Assembly (NCBI RefSeq): GCF_001905795.1
Contig: NZ_LIXJ01000001.1
Span: forward strand, 372,001-436,000
Direction of reading: 5' to 3'
Source of the DNA: Streptomyces sp. CB01580
Lineage (GTDB): Bacteria; Actinomycetota; Actinomycetes; Streptomycetales; Streptomycetaceae
DNA length: 64,000 bases
Part shown: positions 27,790-36,802 of the stretch, one piece after another
Numbering within the stretch: the stretch's first letter is position 1
How the letters are laid out: each line of letters starts with the position of its first letter
Position numbers and translations under genes: made by a program
Notes under the pieces: model-generated
Told to the model about the DNA's origin: nothing
Database searches by the model: none
Seen by the model: only the letters and a program-made list of their open reading frames with translations

Positions 27790-28225
27790 GCCGTACACCA
27801 GGCAACTTCCCGGCATCCAGCTGCTGTTCCTCAACGCCAACCACCCCGACGCCGCCCAGGCGCGATGGCTGGAAACGCGGCTGTCCGCGCCCGGCCCACC
27901 GGTGAGGGTGGTGGTCACCAGCCCGCTTGGTCATGCTCGCTGCAGGGCTCCACGCCGGCGATCGATGTCCGGTGGGTCCCGGTGCTGGAACGCCACCGGG
28001 TCACCCTGGTCCTGAGCGGTCACGACCACAACTACCAGCGGTTCACCTCGCCCTGCGGCGTCACCTATGCCGTAACCGGCGGGGGCGGCGCCCCGCCGTA
28101 TCCGATCAAGTCCGGCTGCCGCACCCCACACCGCGCCGCCGCCACCGCACGCCACCACTTCACCGCCGTTGAGGCCACCGCGACCGGCATGATCCATGGC
28201 CCGCCGTGGCGTATGCGGGAATCAG
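27790..28225 (+). pseudogene. Metallophosphoesterase fragment with a frameshift
   Basis: One frame reads LLFLNANHPDAAQARWLETR, and then, after a shift at about 27915, the next reads HQPAWSCSLQGSTPAIDVRW, VTLVLSGHDHNYQRF and YAVTGGGGAPPYPI. These are the late motifs (HQP and GHDHNYQR metal ligands) of calcineurin-like phosphatases of the purple acid/PhoD-like type. The N-terminal metal-binding half is missing and a base is lost between VVV and HQP. It is cut off where the ferric reductase gene ends. Confidence 0.75.
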
Positions 28226-29202
28226 CCGTGTTCGTTGTGACTGGAAGAGGTGTCCTCGGGAGGCGCGGTGCGGCCGCCGTCGTTTCCGCTGATGACCACG
28301 CCGATCAGTGCGGCGATCACGCCGACGATGGCGAGACGGCCGCTCAGGCGCAGGGCCCAGCCCGTTGGTGAGCCGGTGTGGGCGCGAAGGCCGCGTAGTT
28401 TCTCCGAGCGCCGGGCGGGCTGCATCAGGCGCAGCAGGAGGAGTGCGGCGATGGGGAGCTGGAGCAGCCAGATCGCGGTGCGGAACCAGCCGTCGTACCA
28501 GACGTTCGTCCCGTAGAGGAGGGTGTGCCAGATGCTCAGGATGTAGACGACGATGACGAAGCGGTGCAGTACCCGCCAGGTCTTGGGGCCGATGCGGTGC
28601 CTGATGTAGAAGAGCAGGCCCAGAGGGATGGCCAGGTAGAGGGCCGCCTGTCCGAGAGGGATGGCGATCTTGCCGGTGCCCGAGTCGTAGCCGCCGGGGA
28701 CGAAGCTCTCCACGAAGGCCGTGGCGATAGCGGAGTGCCAGCGTGCGGTGCCGGAGTGGGCCAGTTGGGCGGCGAACAGCAGCGCGTGGGCAGCGATGAG
28801 GGCGATGGTGTTGAGGCTGGTGGTGCGGTGCAGGCGTTCGAGGCCCTGGCCTGACAGCGGTAGCCAGGAGGGGCGGGGGCCGGAGAGAAGGAGTCCGAGG
28901 ACGACCGTGATCCAGGCCCACAGCAGGGCGGACCAGCCGAATGCCTGACTGAGGAAGTACATCCAGAACTTGCCTGTGTCGGTCATGAAGGGCATGACCG
29001 ACACGGTCGAGGAGGTCTCGGCGCGGATTCGCGCGTAGAGGAGTGCGAAGACGGCGCCGGTCACCATCAGCGCGATCAGGCCGTCGGGGATGGATGCGCG
29101 TAGGTCGGACCGCAGAGTGGGGCGCCGCTGCTGCCGGTCACCGGTCTGGACGACGGGGGCGTCGGCCGGTTCGGAGGCGGGTTGCGCTGGCAATGACGTC
29201 AT
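28222..29202 (-). CDS. Ferric reductase-like transmembrane protein
   Basis: 326 residues with about seven hydrophobic helices. Two helices carry paired histidines (LHRTTSLNTIALIAAHALLF and VLHRFVIVVYILSIWHTLLY) that fit the two b-type hemes of the ferric reductase/FRD family. No FAD- or NAD-binding domain follows, so a separate protein must supply electrons. It likely passes electrons across the membrane for iron reduction or protein repair. AAGG lies 6 bases before the ATG. Confidence 0.8.
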   Translation of the reverse strand: MTSLPAQPASEPADAPVVQTGDRQQRRPTLRSDLRASIPDGLIALMVTGAVFALLYARIRAETSSTVSVMPFMTDTGKFWMYFLSQAFGWSALLWAWITVVLGLLLSGPRPSWLPLSGQGLERLHRTTSLNTIALIAAHALLFAAQLAHSGTARWHSAIATAFVESFVPGGYDSGTGKIAIPLGQAALYLAIPLGLLFYIRHRIGPKTWRVLHRFVIVVYILSIWHTLLYGTNVWYDGWFRTAIWLLQLPIAALLLLRLMQPARRSEKLRGLRAHTGSPTGWALRLSGRLAIVGVIAALIGVVISGNDGGRTAPPEDTSSSHNEHG

Positions 29203-29358
29203 CGTGCGGCCTTCTCAGTCGCTTCGGCTGGTGAGCGGGGGCGTCGGCTTTCCGGGGCACGGCGTGCCCCGTCGCGCTATTGGATGAGTCGGGGAGGGAA
29301 AGACGAAAGTTCCCACGAGCACTGTATGGCGTGGGTCACATGGGGGAAGTGTCGTCTC

Positions 29359-30612
29359 TCACCCTCGCGGTGGCCGCTGCCGCTGTGACGACGGCCGTTC
29401 GCTGCCGGGCTCTGGGATGGAGGCCCTGATACGGCGGCGTACCACGGCCGTCAGCAGGACGGGAAGAAGCAGGGCCTGGAGGCACACGGCGAGCCAGAAC
29501 CCCCGTGCCGAGCCCATGGCTTCCGCACCCGCGTACACCTGGCCGCCGACCACTCCGCTGCCGAACGCTCCGAGGCCGGCCGCCAGTCGCTGCCGGCCGA
29601 AGACCGAGGCGGGTGCCGCGGATGAACGGGCCAGCGCCTCCAGGTCGTTCTTCAGGAAGAGCACGACCTCGCCCACGCACATGAGCGCCGCTCCCGCACC
29701 GATGCCCGTGTGGCCGCCGTATGCGATGACGGCCATCCCTGCCGCCATACTCCCGAAGCCCACCTTCATGGCATCCCGGTAGGCGAGTGCGGCGATCCAC
29801 CGTGACAGCAGCGGCTGGGCGATGACCAGAAGGCAGGCATAGCCCGTCAGCACCGCCCCGTAGTAGGCCACCGAGGTGCGCGGGACGGCGTAGAGCGCCA
29901 AGTAGTGCTGGAAGAACATGAAGACGTACACACTCAGCACGGTCACGGCGAAGGGCGGCAAGCCGTCGTCATGACGTTGGGGCTGGTCGGCGTCGCCGGT
30001 GGCATCCCGCGCCTCGTCGGCCACCGGGCGCGCCGCGGCCGGTGGCAGCAGCGCGTGGCCGATGCCGACGAGAGCGAACAGCGCGGTGACGCAGGAGAAG
30101 AGCACGGTGGGTGAGCCCAGGACGAAGGGTGCCGCGGCCGGCGGGCCGAGGGCGATGCCCGCGTTGAAAGCCGCCCCGCTCGCCGACAGCAGCCGGGGGC
30201 GGTCGGCCTCGTCGGCTCCTTCCACCAAGTACGCCTTGTTCGCCGGGAGATACAGGGCCGCCCCGCAGGAGACCAGGATGACGGCGCCGACCGCGAGCAC
30301 GGGGCTGGTCGTCCCGGGCACGAACGCCGCGAACCCGGCCGTCCGCACGGCCAGCGCCGTCAGCATGGTGGCCCGCGAGCCGATGCGCGCGGCCAGCGCG
30401 CCGGCGGCCACGCCGCCGGAGAATTGCACCAGCGAGGCGACGGCCAGCACGATGCCGACCGTACCGAGCCCCAGCCCGAGCCGCTGGTGCAGGAGCACCG
30501 ACATGTACGGCAGGACGGCGAAGCTGCCCAGAGTGATCAGGAACGAGGCGGCCAGCAGGAAAGCCCGCGGGCCGGTGCCCCGCCACCCACCGAGCCGGGG
30601 CCTACGGCCCAT
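29359..30612 (-). CDS. MFS exporter (last gene of the PLP/ATP-grasp operon)
   Basis: 417 residues with about 11-12 hydrophobic helices. The cytoplasmic loop ALAARIGSRATMLTAL matches the MFS motif A region, and LPANKAYLVEGADEADR lies after helix 4. The start overlaps the ATP-grasp stop by 11 bases, so the two are coupled. A transporter that ends a small biosynthetic operon is typically the exporter or self-resistance pump for the product. The frame is open far upstream, but that part is only the shadow of the ATP-grasp gene. Confidence 0.85.
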   Translation of the reverse strand: MGRRPRLGGWRGTGPRAFLLAASFLITLGSFAVLPYMSVLLHQRLGLGLGTVGIVLAVASLVQFSGGVAAGALAARIGSRATMLTALAVRTAGFAAFVPGTTSPVLAVGAVILVSCGAALYLPANKAYLVEGADEADRPRLLSASGAAFNAGIALGPPAAAPFVLGSPTVLFSCVTALFALVGIGHALLPPAAARPVADEARDATGDADQPQRHDDGLPPFAVTVLSVYVFMFFQHYLALYAVPRTSVAYYGAVLTGYACLLVIAQPLLSRWIAALAYRDAMKVGFGSMAAGMAVIAYGGHTGIGAGAALMCVGEVVLFLKNDLEALARSSAAPASVFGRQRLAAGLGAFGSGVVGGQVYAGAEAMGSARGFWLAVCLQALLLPVLLTAVVRRRIRASIPEPGSERPSSQRQRPPRG

Positions 30613-31828
30613 CGTCGGCGACGACGGGGCACACGCAGGTGGCCGCGCTCCACGCCCGGTGCTGCGCCAGCTCCGCCGTCGCGGCTTCGGCCAGCACGAT
30701 GCCGGTGCAGCCGCGCTGGTCCCCCACCTGCGGCAGCACGTCTCCCGGCGCTCTGGTCGGGTACCAGCGCACTTCTCCGGGAAAGGTCGCCAGCTCGTCG
30801 AGCCCGTGCCAGCCCTTGAGAACACCCGGCCGGTCCGCGTAGACGAGGACGAAGGCATGCGCGGGGCCGGTGTGGTCGAGCGGGGCGTCCATGAGACGCG
30901 GTCTGCGGCCCAGTGCCTCCTCCACCATGGCGGCGTACACGTTGGTCCCGAGCGAGCGGCACATGACCTCTCCCACCAGGGCTCCGCCGATCCTGCGGTT
31001 GATCTCGACGAGTTCTGGCCCCTCGGTGGTGAGGATGAACTCCACATGAGCGAAGCCGCTGTGATGCCCAGCCGCGTGCAGGACGTCCCCGACCCACTGC
31101 TCGATGGCGGACGACTCGGCCGGTGGCAGCGCGACGGGGAAGGCGGCGGCCTCCTCCCGTACGGCGGACTGCCGGGATGTCTGCCGGCTGAGGACGCCGA
31201 GCAGCCGGGTGGCGCCGTCCCAGCTGAGGGTCTCGGCGCTGTAGAGCGGCCCTGCCAGGAACGTCTCCGCGAACAATTCTCCCATGAGCTGCTGCTGGGC
31301 CGCTTCGTCGAGCGCGCGGCGCAGCGCTTCCTCGTCGTGGGCGATCCAGACATTGCGCGAGGAGGTGCCCGCGGAGTCCTTGAGCACTGCCGGCAGGCCG
31401 ACCGTACGACGCACCTCGTCGGCGCTGTCGGGACTCGGGGCGACGCGCACGGCACCGCTCCGGCTCAGCCCCCGGCGGTGCAGGAGTTCACGTACCTGAT
31501 ATTTGTCGCGGAGCGACCGTACCGCGGCCGGATCCGGGCCGTGGAACCCGAGTTCGGCCGTGAGGTCGGCGGCCGGCACGCTCCAGGTGTCGGTGGTGTT
31601 GAGCAGGCCGGCCAGGTCGGGCAGGGCGGTCAGTGCGCTGCGGGTCGCCGTCTCGTCGAAGGTGTCGACGTCGATGACGGTGAGCGTGTCGTCGGGCAGG
31701 GTGTCGAGTTCGTGCTGGTAGACGGACCGGTCCGCAGTGAGCAGGCACAGCTTGTGTCCCGCTTCCGCCGCCGCCGCGGCTATGTGGCCCAGGCCGAAGG
31801 ACAGGAATTCCAGGGCTGCGATGGTCAT
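30602..31828 (-). CDS. ATP-grasp ligase
   Basis: 408 residues. An N-terminal pre-ATP-grasp fold (FLSFGLGHIAAAAAEAGHKL) is followed by the ATP-grasp domain, with VGLPAVLKDSAGTSSRNVW (ATP-lid lysine and glycine-rich loop), FLAGPLYSAE, and ELVEINRRIGG, whose Glu-Ile-Asn gives the Mg-binding residues. Such enzymes form acylphosphates and join carboxylates to amines, as in L-amino acid ligases. The ATG overlaps the previous stop (ATGA) with GGAGGTGA upstream. With the PLP enzyme it is the likely scaffold builder of this operon. Confidence 0.9.
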   Translation of the reverse strand: MTIAALEFLSFGLGHIAAAAAEAGHKLCLLTADRSVYQHELDTLPDDTLTVIDVDTFDETATRSALTALPDLAGLLNTTDTWSVPAADLTAELGFHGPDPAAVRSLRDKYQVRELLHRRGLSRSGAVRVAPSPDSADEVRRTVGLPAVLKDSAGTSSRNVWIAHDEEALRRALDEAAQQQLMGELFAETFLAGPLYSAETLSWDGATRLLGVLSRQTSRQSAVREEAAAFPVALPPAESSAIEQWVGDVLHAAGHHSGFAHVEFILTTEGPELVEINRRIGGALVGEVMCRSLGTNVYAAMVEEALGRRPRLMDAPLDHTGPAHAFVLVYADRPGVLKGWHGLDELATFPGEVRWYPTRAPGDVLPQVGDQRGCTGIVLAEAATAELAQHRAWSAATCVCPVVADDGP

Positions 31829-33036
31829 GGCGTCACCTCCACGGACGAAACCGGTTCAACGCTGTTCGTACCCGGGCATCCGCCTGGCCGTACCGCCGCG
31901 GGATCGGGACGCCGCCCCCACTCCATCACCGACCAGGGCGGACGCAGCTCGTCGAGTGCCTGGATGGGCCGGGGCCGGAGGGTCCGCATGTCCTGTGCCT
32001 CGGTGTGCCTGGCGAAGACCCGTTCGGCGTAGCGGTGGCCGGTGTCCGCGCCCAGGACGAGGTGGAGGCGCTCGGGATCGCGCTCCGCCTCCCAGGAGGA
32101 GACCAAGTGTGTGGCTCCGGTGGACAGCCCCGCGAAGGTCGCGTGTTCCTGCAGGAGGCCGATCGCGCCGGCCATGGCGTGCCGGAAGTCCACCCAGTGC
32201 ATGGTGTCGTACAGCTCGTGCCGCACATTCTCGAAGGGTATGGAGCTGCCGATGCCCGCGATGATCGCCTCGGGATCGTTGAAGTGCTCACTGCCGAAGG
32301 TGACGCTGCCGAACGGCTGGATCCCCACCAGACGCACCGTCCGCCCCGTCCCCCGCAGTGCCTGCACCAGCCCGCCGGTGGACGCCCCCGTACCGACCGC
32401 GCCGACGACGGTCAGGGGCGCGTCGGGCAGTGTCCCGGTGACGAGGTCGGCGAACTCCCGGTATCCGGCGTAGTGGATGGAGTCGTGATACTGCCGCATC
32501 CAGTGGAAGTCGGGGCGGTCGGCCAGCAATTCGCGGACGCGGCGGACGCGGCGCTCCTGGTCGAGCCTGAGGTTCCGCGACGGAGGCATCTGGTCGACCG
32601 TCGCGCCCAGGACCTCCAACTGCGCGCGCATGACCGAGTCGACGGTCGTGGACGCCACGATGTGGCACCGCAGGCCGTAGCGGTGGCAGGCCATGGCGAG
32701 CGCCAGGGCGTAGATGCCGCTGGAACTGTCGATGAGGGTCTGCCCCCGGACGATGCGCCCGTGGTGCAGCAGCGTGCGGACGGCGCCCAGAGCCGCGTAG
32801 ACCTTCATCGTCTCGAAGCGGGCGAGCACGACGTTGCCGCCGAGCCGGATCAGATCCGGCGTCTTCAACGCGTCGGTGATGTGCTCATGGACGGGTGCTG
32901 CGGCGGTGATGGGCGGGGGTAAGGCGGCGGTTTCCGTCCGCGCTCCCTCTCGCACGGCCCGCGGGCCGCGTTCGGGCAGGTGTGCTGCTGCCGTGATGCC
33001 GAGCGTGGGATCGTGGTTCTCACGGTGCGGTGACAT
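31825..33036 (-). CDS. PLP-dependent beta-family enzyme (cysteine synthase/SbnA-like)
   Basis: 403 residues of fold type II. The PLP lysine is in RFETMKVYAALG (near residue 77), the asparagine-loop equivalent in IDSSSGIYALALA, and the phosphate-binding loop in GAVGTGASTGGLVQ. It differs from housekeeping CysK by a 60-residue N-terminal extension and an SSG-I rather than SGNTG loop, closer to enzymes that make 2,3-diaminopropionate or other beta-substituted alanines. GGAGGA lies 9 bases before the ATG. It probably supplies a non-standard amino acid to the ATP-grasp ligase. Confidence 0.88.
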   Translation of the reverse strand: MSPHRENHDPTLGITAAAHLPERGPRAVREGARTETAALPPPITAAAPVHEHITDALKTPDLIRLGGNVVLARFETMKVYAALGAVRTLLHHGRIVRGQTLIDSSSGIYALALAMACHRYGLRCHIVASTTVDSVMRAQLEVLGATVDQMPPSRNLRLDQERRVRRVRELLADRPDFHWMRQYHDSIHYAGYREFADLVTGTLPDAPLTVVGAVGTGASTGGLVQALRGTGRTVRLVGIQPFGSVTFGSEHFNDPEAIIAGIGSSIPFENVRHELYDTMHWVDFRHAMAGAIGLLQEHATFAGLSTGATHLVSSWEAERDPERLHLVLGADTGHRYAERVFARHTEAQDMRTLRPRPIQALDELRPPWSVMEWGRRPDPAAVRPGGCPGTNSVEPVSSVEVTP

Positions 33037-33195
33037 GGTGTACCGGTCCTCCAGGGCTGCGGGCGCCGGGTAGTTGGCCGCGAGTGGGCGGCAGAGGCAG
33101 GTGTGGGCGTAGGGCTGCCGTCCCTGCCGGGGCGGCGCGGGCCGCGCGCGGCGGCACCCGGCCGGGGAGCGACGCGTGCGACCTGATGATTCGCG

Positions 33196-33936
33196 TCACT
33201 TCTTGCGTCCCCGGACGATCAATCGCCGGGAGTAGTTGTCGTACGTGCACCCGTCGAAGCCGCCGAAGCACTCCACGTCTGCGAAGCCCGCGGCCACGAA
33301 CAGGTCGTGCAGTTCGGCGGCGCTGTAGAGGTAGGACGTCAGGGACGCCGTGCGCGCCGATGTACCGCGCACCAGCGTCCAGTCGGTCCGCAGTCTGCGC
33401 CAGCTGTCGAAGACGACGTCCCGCTGGACCACGTACGAGCCGTCCGGCAGGTCGACGGCCTGGGGCCGCCCGATCCAGCCGGCCAGGACTTCCTTGCCCA
33501 TCACGTCCACGAGAAGCTGCCCATCGGGGGCGAGGCTCTCCCATGCGTTGCTCAGAACCCGGAGGTTGTCGTCCGGGTCGTCGAAGTACCCGAAGGATGT
33601 GAACACGTTCAGGACGACGTCGAATGCCCCGGGAGCCGTGTAGGTGAGCATGTCCCCTCGTACCAGCCGCACATCGGCACCGGCCTCCTCGCACGCGCTC
33701 CTCGCACGCTCCAGCATCGACTCGCTGAGGTCGACGCCCGTGACGTCGAACCCCCGGTCGGCCAGCGGCACCAGAAACAGTCCCGGACCACAGCACAGGT
33801 CGAGCACCCTGGACCTGGGCGGGAAGTCAAGGAGAGGTGACGTGGCCACCAGCTCGGCAACGGACTGCGCGCGCACCGGGGAGAACATGGTGGGCGCGAA
33901 GTCGGACCACAGAGAGTCGTCCTCGTACCATTCCAA
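33196..33936 (-). CDS. Class I SAM-dependent methyltransferase
   Basis: 246 residues. VLDLCCGPGLFLVPLADRGF is the SAM-binding loop and VTGVDLSESML the following acidic strand; NVFTSFGYF and VDVMGKE complete the fold. It starts at an unusual TTG (33936) backed by GGGAGG 9 bases upstream; no ATG or GTG is available in frame nearby. It is the first gene of the four-gene operon, 160 bases before the PLP enzyme, and probably methylates the pathway product. Confidence 0.85.
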   Translation of the reverse strand: MEWYEDDSLWSDFAPTMFSPVRAQSVAELVATSPLLDFPPRSRVLDLCCGPGLFLVPLADRGFDVTGVDLSESMLERARSACEEAGADVRLVRGDMLTYTAPGAFDVVLNVFTSFGYFDDPDDNLRVLSNAWESLAPDGQLLVDVMGKEVLAGWIGRPQAVDLPDGSYVVQRDVVFDSWRRLRTDWTLVRGTSARTASLTSYLYSAAELHDLFVAAGFADVECFGGFDGCTYDNYSRRLIVRGRKK

Positions 33937-34219
33937 GTCGCTCGGCCTCCCTCTTGGACCCTATGGGCCCTGTTGGCAGCTCCTGTCACTCCTGTCTTTT
34001 CAGTAGTCGGCCGCTTCCGGCAGCTGGTTCCCGGCGGTTCACGACAGCGGCGAGGGCCTCGACGTCGCACACGGTTGGCCTCAACACACCTTCAGTTCCC
34101 ATCTGTTACGTGCGATGGTTCACATGAGTCGATGTGAGTGGGATGCCTGGTCGCCATCCGTACTGATCCGGCAGGAGTACCCGTGACGCGAGAGGCGCGG
34201 ATACGAAGATGAGCCCGCC

Positions 34220-34906
34220 ATGACCGTTGGGCGGGTCTGTCGCGCGACAAGGACTGTGGTGTTCGCAGCCGTCTGTGCGCTGCTCGCAGCCCTGGGGCAC
34301 CGAATGATGTCGGGCTCCACGGTGCCCTGGTAGGCCATCGCCGCAGCACTCGTGGGGGCCGGCACTATGGCATGGTGTCTGACCGGGCGAGAGCGCGGAC
34401 TCCTCCTGGTCGTCTCTGCCGCGATGGCCGCTCAGACGGGCTTACACGCATGGTATTCGCTGGCCCAGACGGCGACGCGGCCCCACCAGCCGAATCCTGC
34501 CGCGCCCGCCGCTCACCATCACTCCGTGGCAGACAGCACGCCGCTGGAACACGTGGCCCACCTGGGTCACGTGGGCCACGACATGGCAGGCATGTCGTCG
34601 ACCGACATGGTCGCGGCCCACATACTGGCCGCACTGCTGTGCAGCATGTGGCTCGCGTACGGCGAACGAGCCGCCTTCCGAATCCTGCGGCTCCTCGCCG
34701 GATGGCTCGTCGCACCGCTGCGACTGCCCCTCCTGCTGCCCGCCCCACCGCACCGTCCGCGCACCCGCACCCACCGAAACCGATCCGCCCGTACGCCGTG
34801 GCAGTTCCTCCTCGCCCACGCCATCTCCTCTCGGGGCCCGCCCACCGGAACCGCTGTCGTCCAACAGCCGGTTTCCCGCTGCCGCCCCGGCACCCCGCGT
34901 CCATAG
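34220..34906 (+). pseudogene. His-rich membrane protein gene interrupted by an amber codon
   Basis: ATG 34220 opens MTVGRVCRATRTVVFAAVCA with one membrane helix and runs 37 codons to TAG at 34331. The same frame continues without any further stop: AIAAALVGAGTMAWCLTGRE, more helices, and a His/Met-rich loop (HHHSVADS, HVAHLGHVGHDMAGM) until 34906. The TAG stands where a tryptophan (TGG) would fit, suggesting a point mutation. An internal GTG at 34352 could restart a 184-residue product. The His/Met loop and its place beside a sigma factor suggest metal (copper) handling. Its 3' part is Arg/Pro rich. Confidence 0.6.
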
Positions 34907-35028
34907 GCCCCGGGCATCGGCCGTACGCCTCCGTGCGGTCGTACATCGATCACCTCTGCGTGGCCGCACGCCATCACCGGACCCGCCGCTGTTCAACGCC
35001 GGGCCCGGATTCCCGAGAAGGACGCCAG

Positions 35029-35766
35029 ATGATCGCTCCTGCCTTGTCCACCCCGCCCGACGAATCGACGACGGCCTGGGCACTCGCCGCCCGCAGCGGT
35101 GACGCCGAAGCCGTCGAGCACTTCGTGCGGGCCCTGCACCGCGACGTCCGCCGCTACGTGACCAGCCTTGGCGCCGACCCTCAGGCCGCGGACGACCTGA
35201 CCCAGGACACGTTCCTAGGGGCCCTCACCAGCCTGCACCGCTTCGAAGGCCGCTCCTCGGCCCGCACCTGGCTGCTGACCATCGCCCGGCGCGCAGTGGT
35301 CGACAACCTCCGACACGCCGCCGCCCGGCCCCGCCTGTCGGACACCGACGACTGGCAAGCCGCCGCCGAGCGCGCCCAGCCACACAGCCTGCCCGGTTTC
35401 GACGACGGCATCGCCCTCGCCGAGCTGCTGGCCAACCTGCCCGACGAACGCCGCGAGGCTTTCGTCCTCACCCAGCTACTCGGGTTGCCCTACGCGGAAG
35501 CGGCACTCGTCAGCAACTGCCCGGTGGGGACGGTGCGCTCCCGAGTAGCACGCGCCCGCACCTGTCTGATCCAGTGGCTGAACAATGCCGAGCACCCCAC
35601 GCCGGATGCGTGTTGTCCCCGTCCTGGGCCACCTCGCGGTGCGGATGATTACGAATGGTGTCGTCGACCGCGCCGTGCAGAACTGGATCGCCGACGAGCA
35701 CAGCCGATCGACGGTAAAGAACACCATCGCCGTCCTGGTCCGCGTCATGGAGCAGGCAGTCCGTGA
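35029..35766 (+). CDS. ECF-type sigma factor with a foreign C-terminal tail
   Basis: 245 codons. AAGGA lies 7 bases before ATG 35029. Region 2 (DVRRYVTSLGADPQAADDLT, QDTFLGALTSLHRF, ARTWLLTIARR) and region 4 (LPDERREAFVLTQLLGLPYA, then CPVGTVRSRVARAR) are complete, so DNA and core binding should be possible. After LIQWLNNAE (about 35590) the frame enters the antisense-like frame of the neighbouring integrase remnant, giving about 58 unrelated residues (CCRPRPG..., EWCRRPRR). The gene was cut at its 3' end by insertion or deletion and now ends in a chimera. Confidence 0.8.
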   Translation: MIAPALSTPPDESTTAWALAARSGDAEAVEHFVRALHRDVRRYVTSLGADPQAADDLTQDTFLGALTSLHRFEGRSSARTWLLTIARRAVVDNLRHAAARPRLSDTDDWQAAAERAQPHSLPGFDDGIALAELLANLPDERREAFVLTQLLGLPYAEAALVSNCPVGTVRSRVARARTCLIQWLNNAEHPTPDACCPRPGPPRGADDYEWCRRPRRAELDRRRAQPIDGKEHHRRPGPRHGAGSP

Positions 35767-36503
35767 CGGCATCATCAAGGTCAACCCCGCCCGGGTGACC
35801 GGCTGGCAGAAACTCTACAAGCAGGCCGAGGACGAACTCCTCGACCCACGCGCGCCGGCCCTGCCCGACTGGGAGACCCTCCTCGCACTGGCCGAGGCGC
35901 TCGTGGCCGCCTCCCACGACCAGTACCGCGGCTGGGGAGACGTGGTCGTCTTCGCCGCGTGCACCGCCGCACGGATCGGAGAGATCTCAGGCTGCCGCGT
36001 CGGAGACATCGACACCACCCAGTGGATCTGGACCGTGCGGCGCCAGACCACACCCGCGCCCGGCGGGCTGACCGACAAGGGCACCAAGGGCAAGCGGGCC
36101 CGCAAGGTTCCCATCGTCGAGGAGATCCGCCCCCTCGTCGCCCAGCGCATCCTGTCCGCCGGCCCCAACCCCGAAGCCCGCCTGTTCACCGGCCCACGCG
36201 GCGGACGTATTCGGCCGCCGTCCTGCGCGACGCCACGCAGTGGGACGACGTGGTCACCAAGCTCGGCTACGAGCACCTGCGCCGCCATGACCTCCGGCAC
36301 ACCGGAATGACCTGGTTTGCGACGCCGGAGTCCACGTACACGTCCTACGCAGGATCGCTGGCCACGGGTCCCTGACCACCACCCAGCGCTACCTGCACCC
36401 GGACGTGCACAAGATCACGGCCGCCGGGGCGGCGCTCTCCGCCCACTTCAGCGTGCTCCGCGCCCCGCGCTCGCTGCCGAGCCCGATCGTCATGACCCGC
36501 TGA
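35590..36503 (+). pseudogene. Decayed tyrosine integrase of an integrative element
   Basis: The core-binding domain (VVDRAVQNWIADEHSRSTVK) and the first catalytic arginine (CTAARIGEISGCRVGDI) are in one frame to about 36210. A shift gives VLRDATQWDDVVTKLGYEH and the HDLRHTGMTW box (His and second Arg). A second shift near 36320 gives RRIAGHGSLTTTQRYLHPDV, with the final His and the nucleophile Tyr, ending at 36503. The N-terminal arm-binding domain is missing. The intact form would be about 400 residues, like actinomycete ICE integrases. The 3' end points at the tRNA-Pro gene 100 bases away. Confidence 0.85.
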
Positions 36504-36549
36504 CCCCGGTCAAGCTCGCCGGTCCCCGACTGGTCCCCAAGAATGATCA

Positions 36550-36583
36550 AGGGCCGACTTCGGATTGCTCCGAAACCGGCCCT
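36550..36583 (+). terminator. Hairpin between integrase remnant and tRNA-Pro
   Basis: AGGGCCG and TTCGGA on the left pair with TCCGAA and CGGCCCT on the right, with small internal mismatches and a TTGC loop. It could end transcription of the integrase or of the tRNA from the other side. Pairing only. Confidence 0.5.
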
Positions 36584-36602
36584 GACCTGCGACTGTCTCC
36601 AG

Positions 36603-36676
<74 letters not shown>

Positions 36677-36802
36677 CTGCCCGTCTGACCTGGGCTTTCC
36701 CCTGGCCGAACGCGCATGAGAACAATACCGCACTCAGGAGGGTGGTCACGAACACCTTTCCCGCCTTGACCTCAACCAGGCTTGATGTTCAAGGCTGGAG
36801 GC

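Noticed and set aside
36504..36602. Search for a second attachment-site copy of the tRNA-Pro 3' end
   Set aside because: No second copy of the tRNA end was found by eye in the window, so only the single tRNA site is reported.
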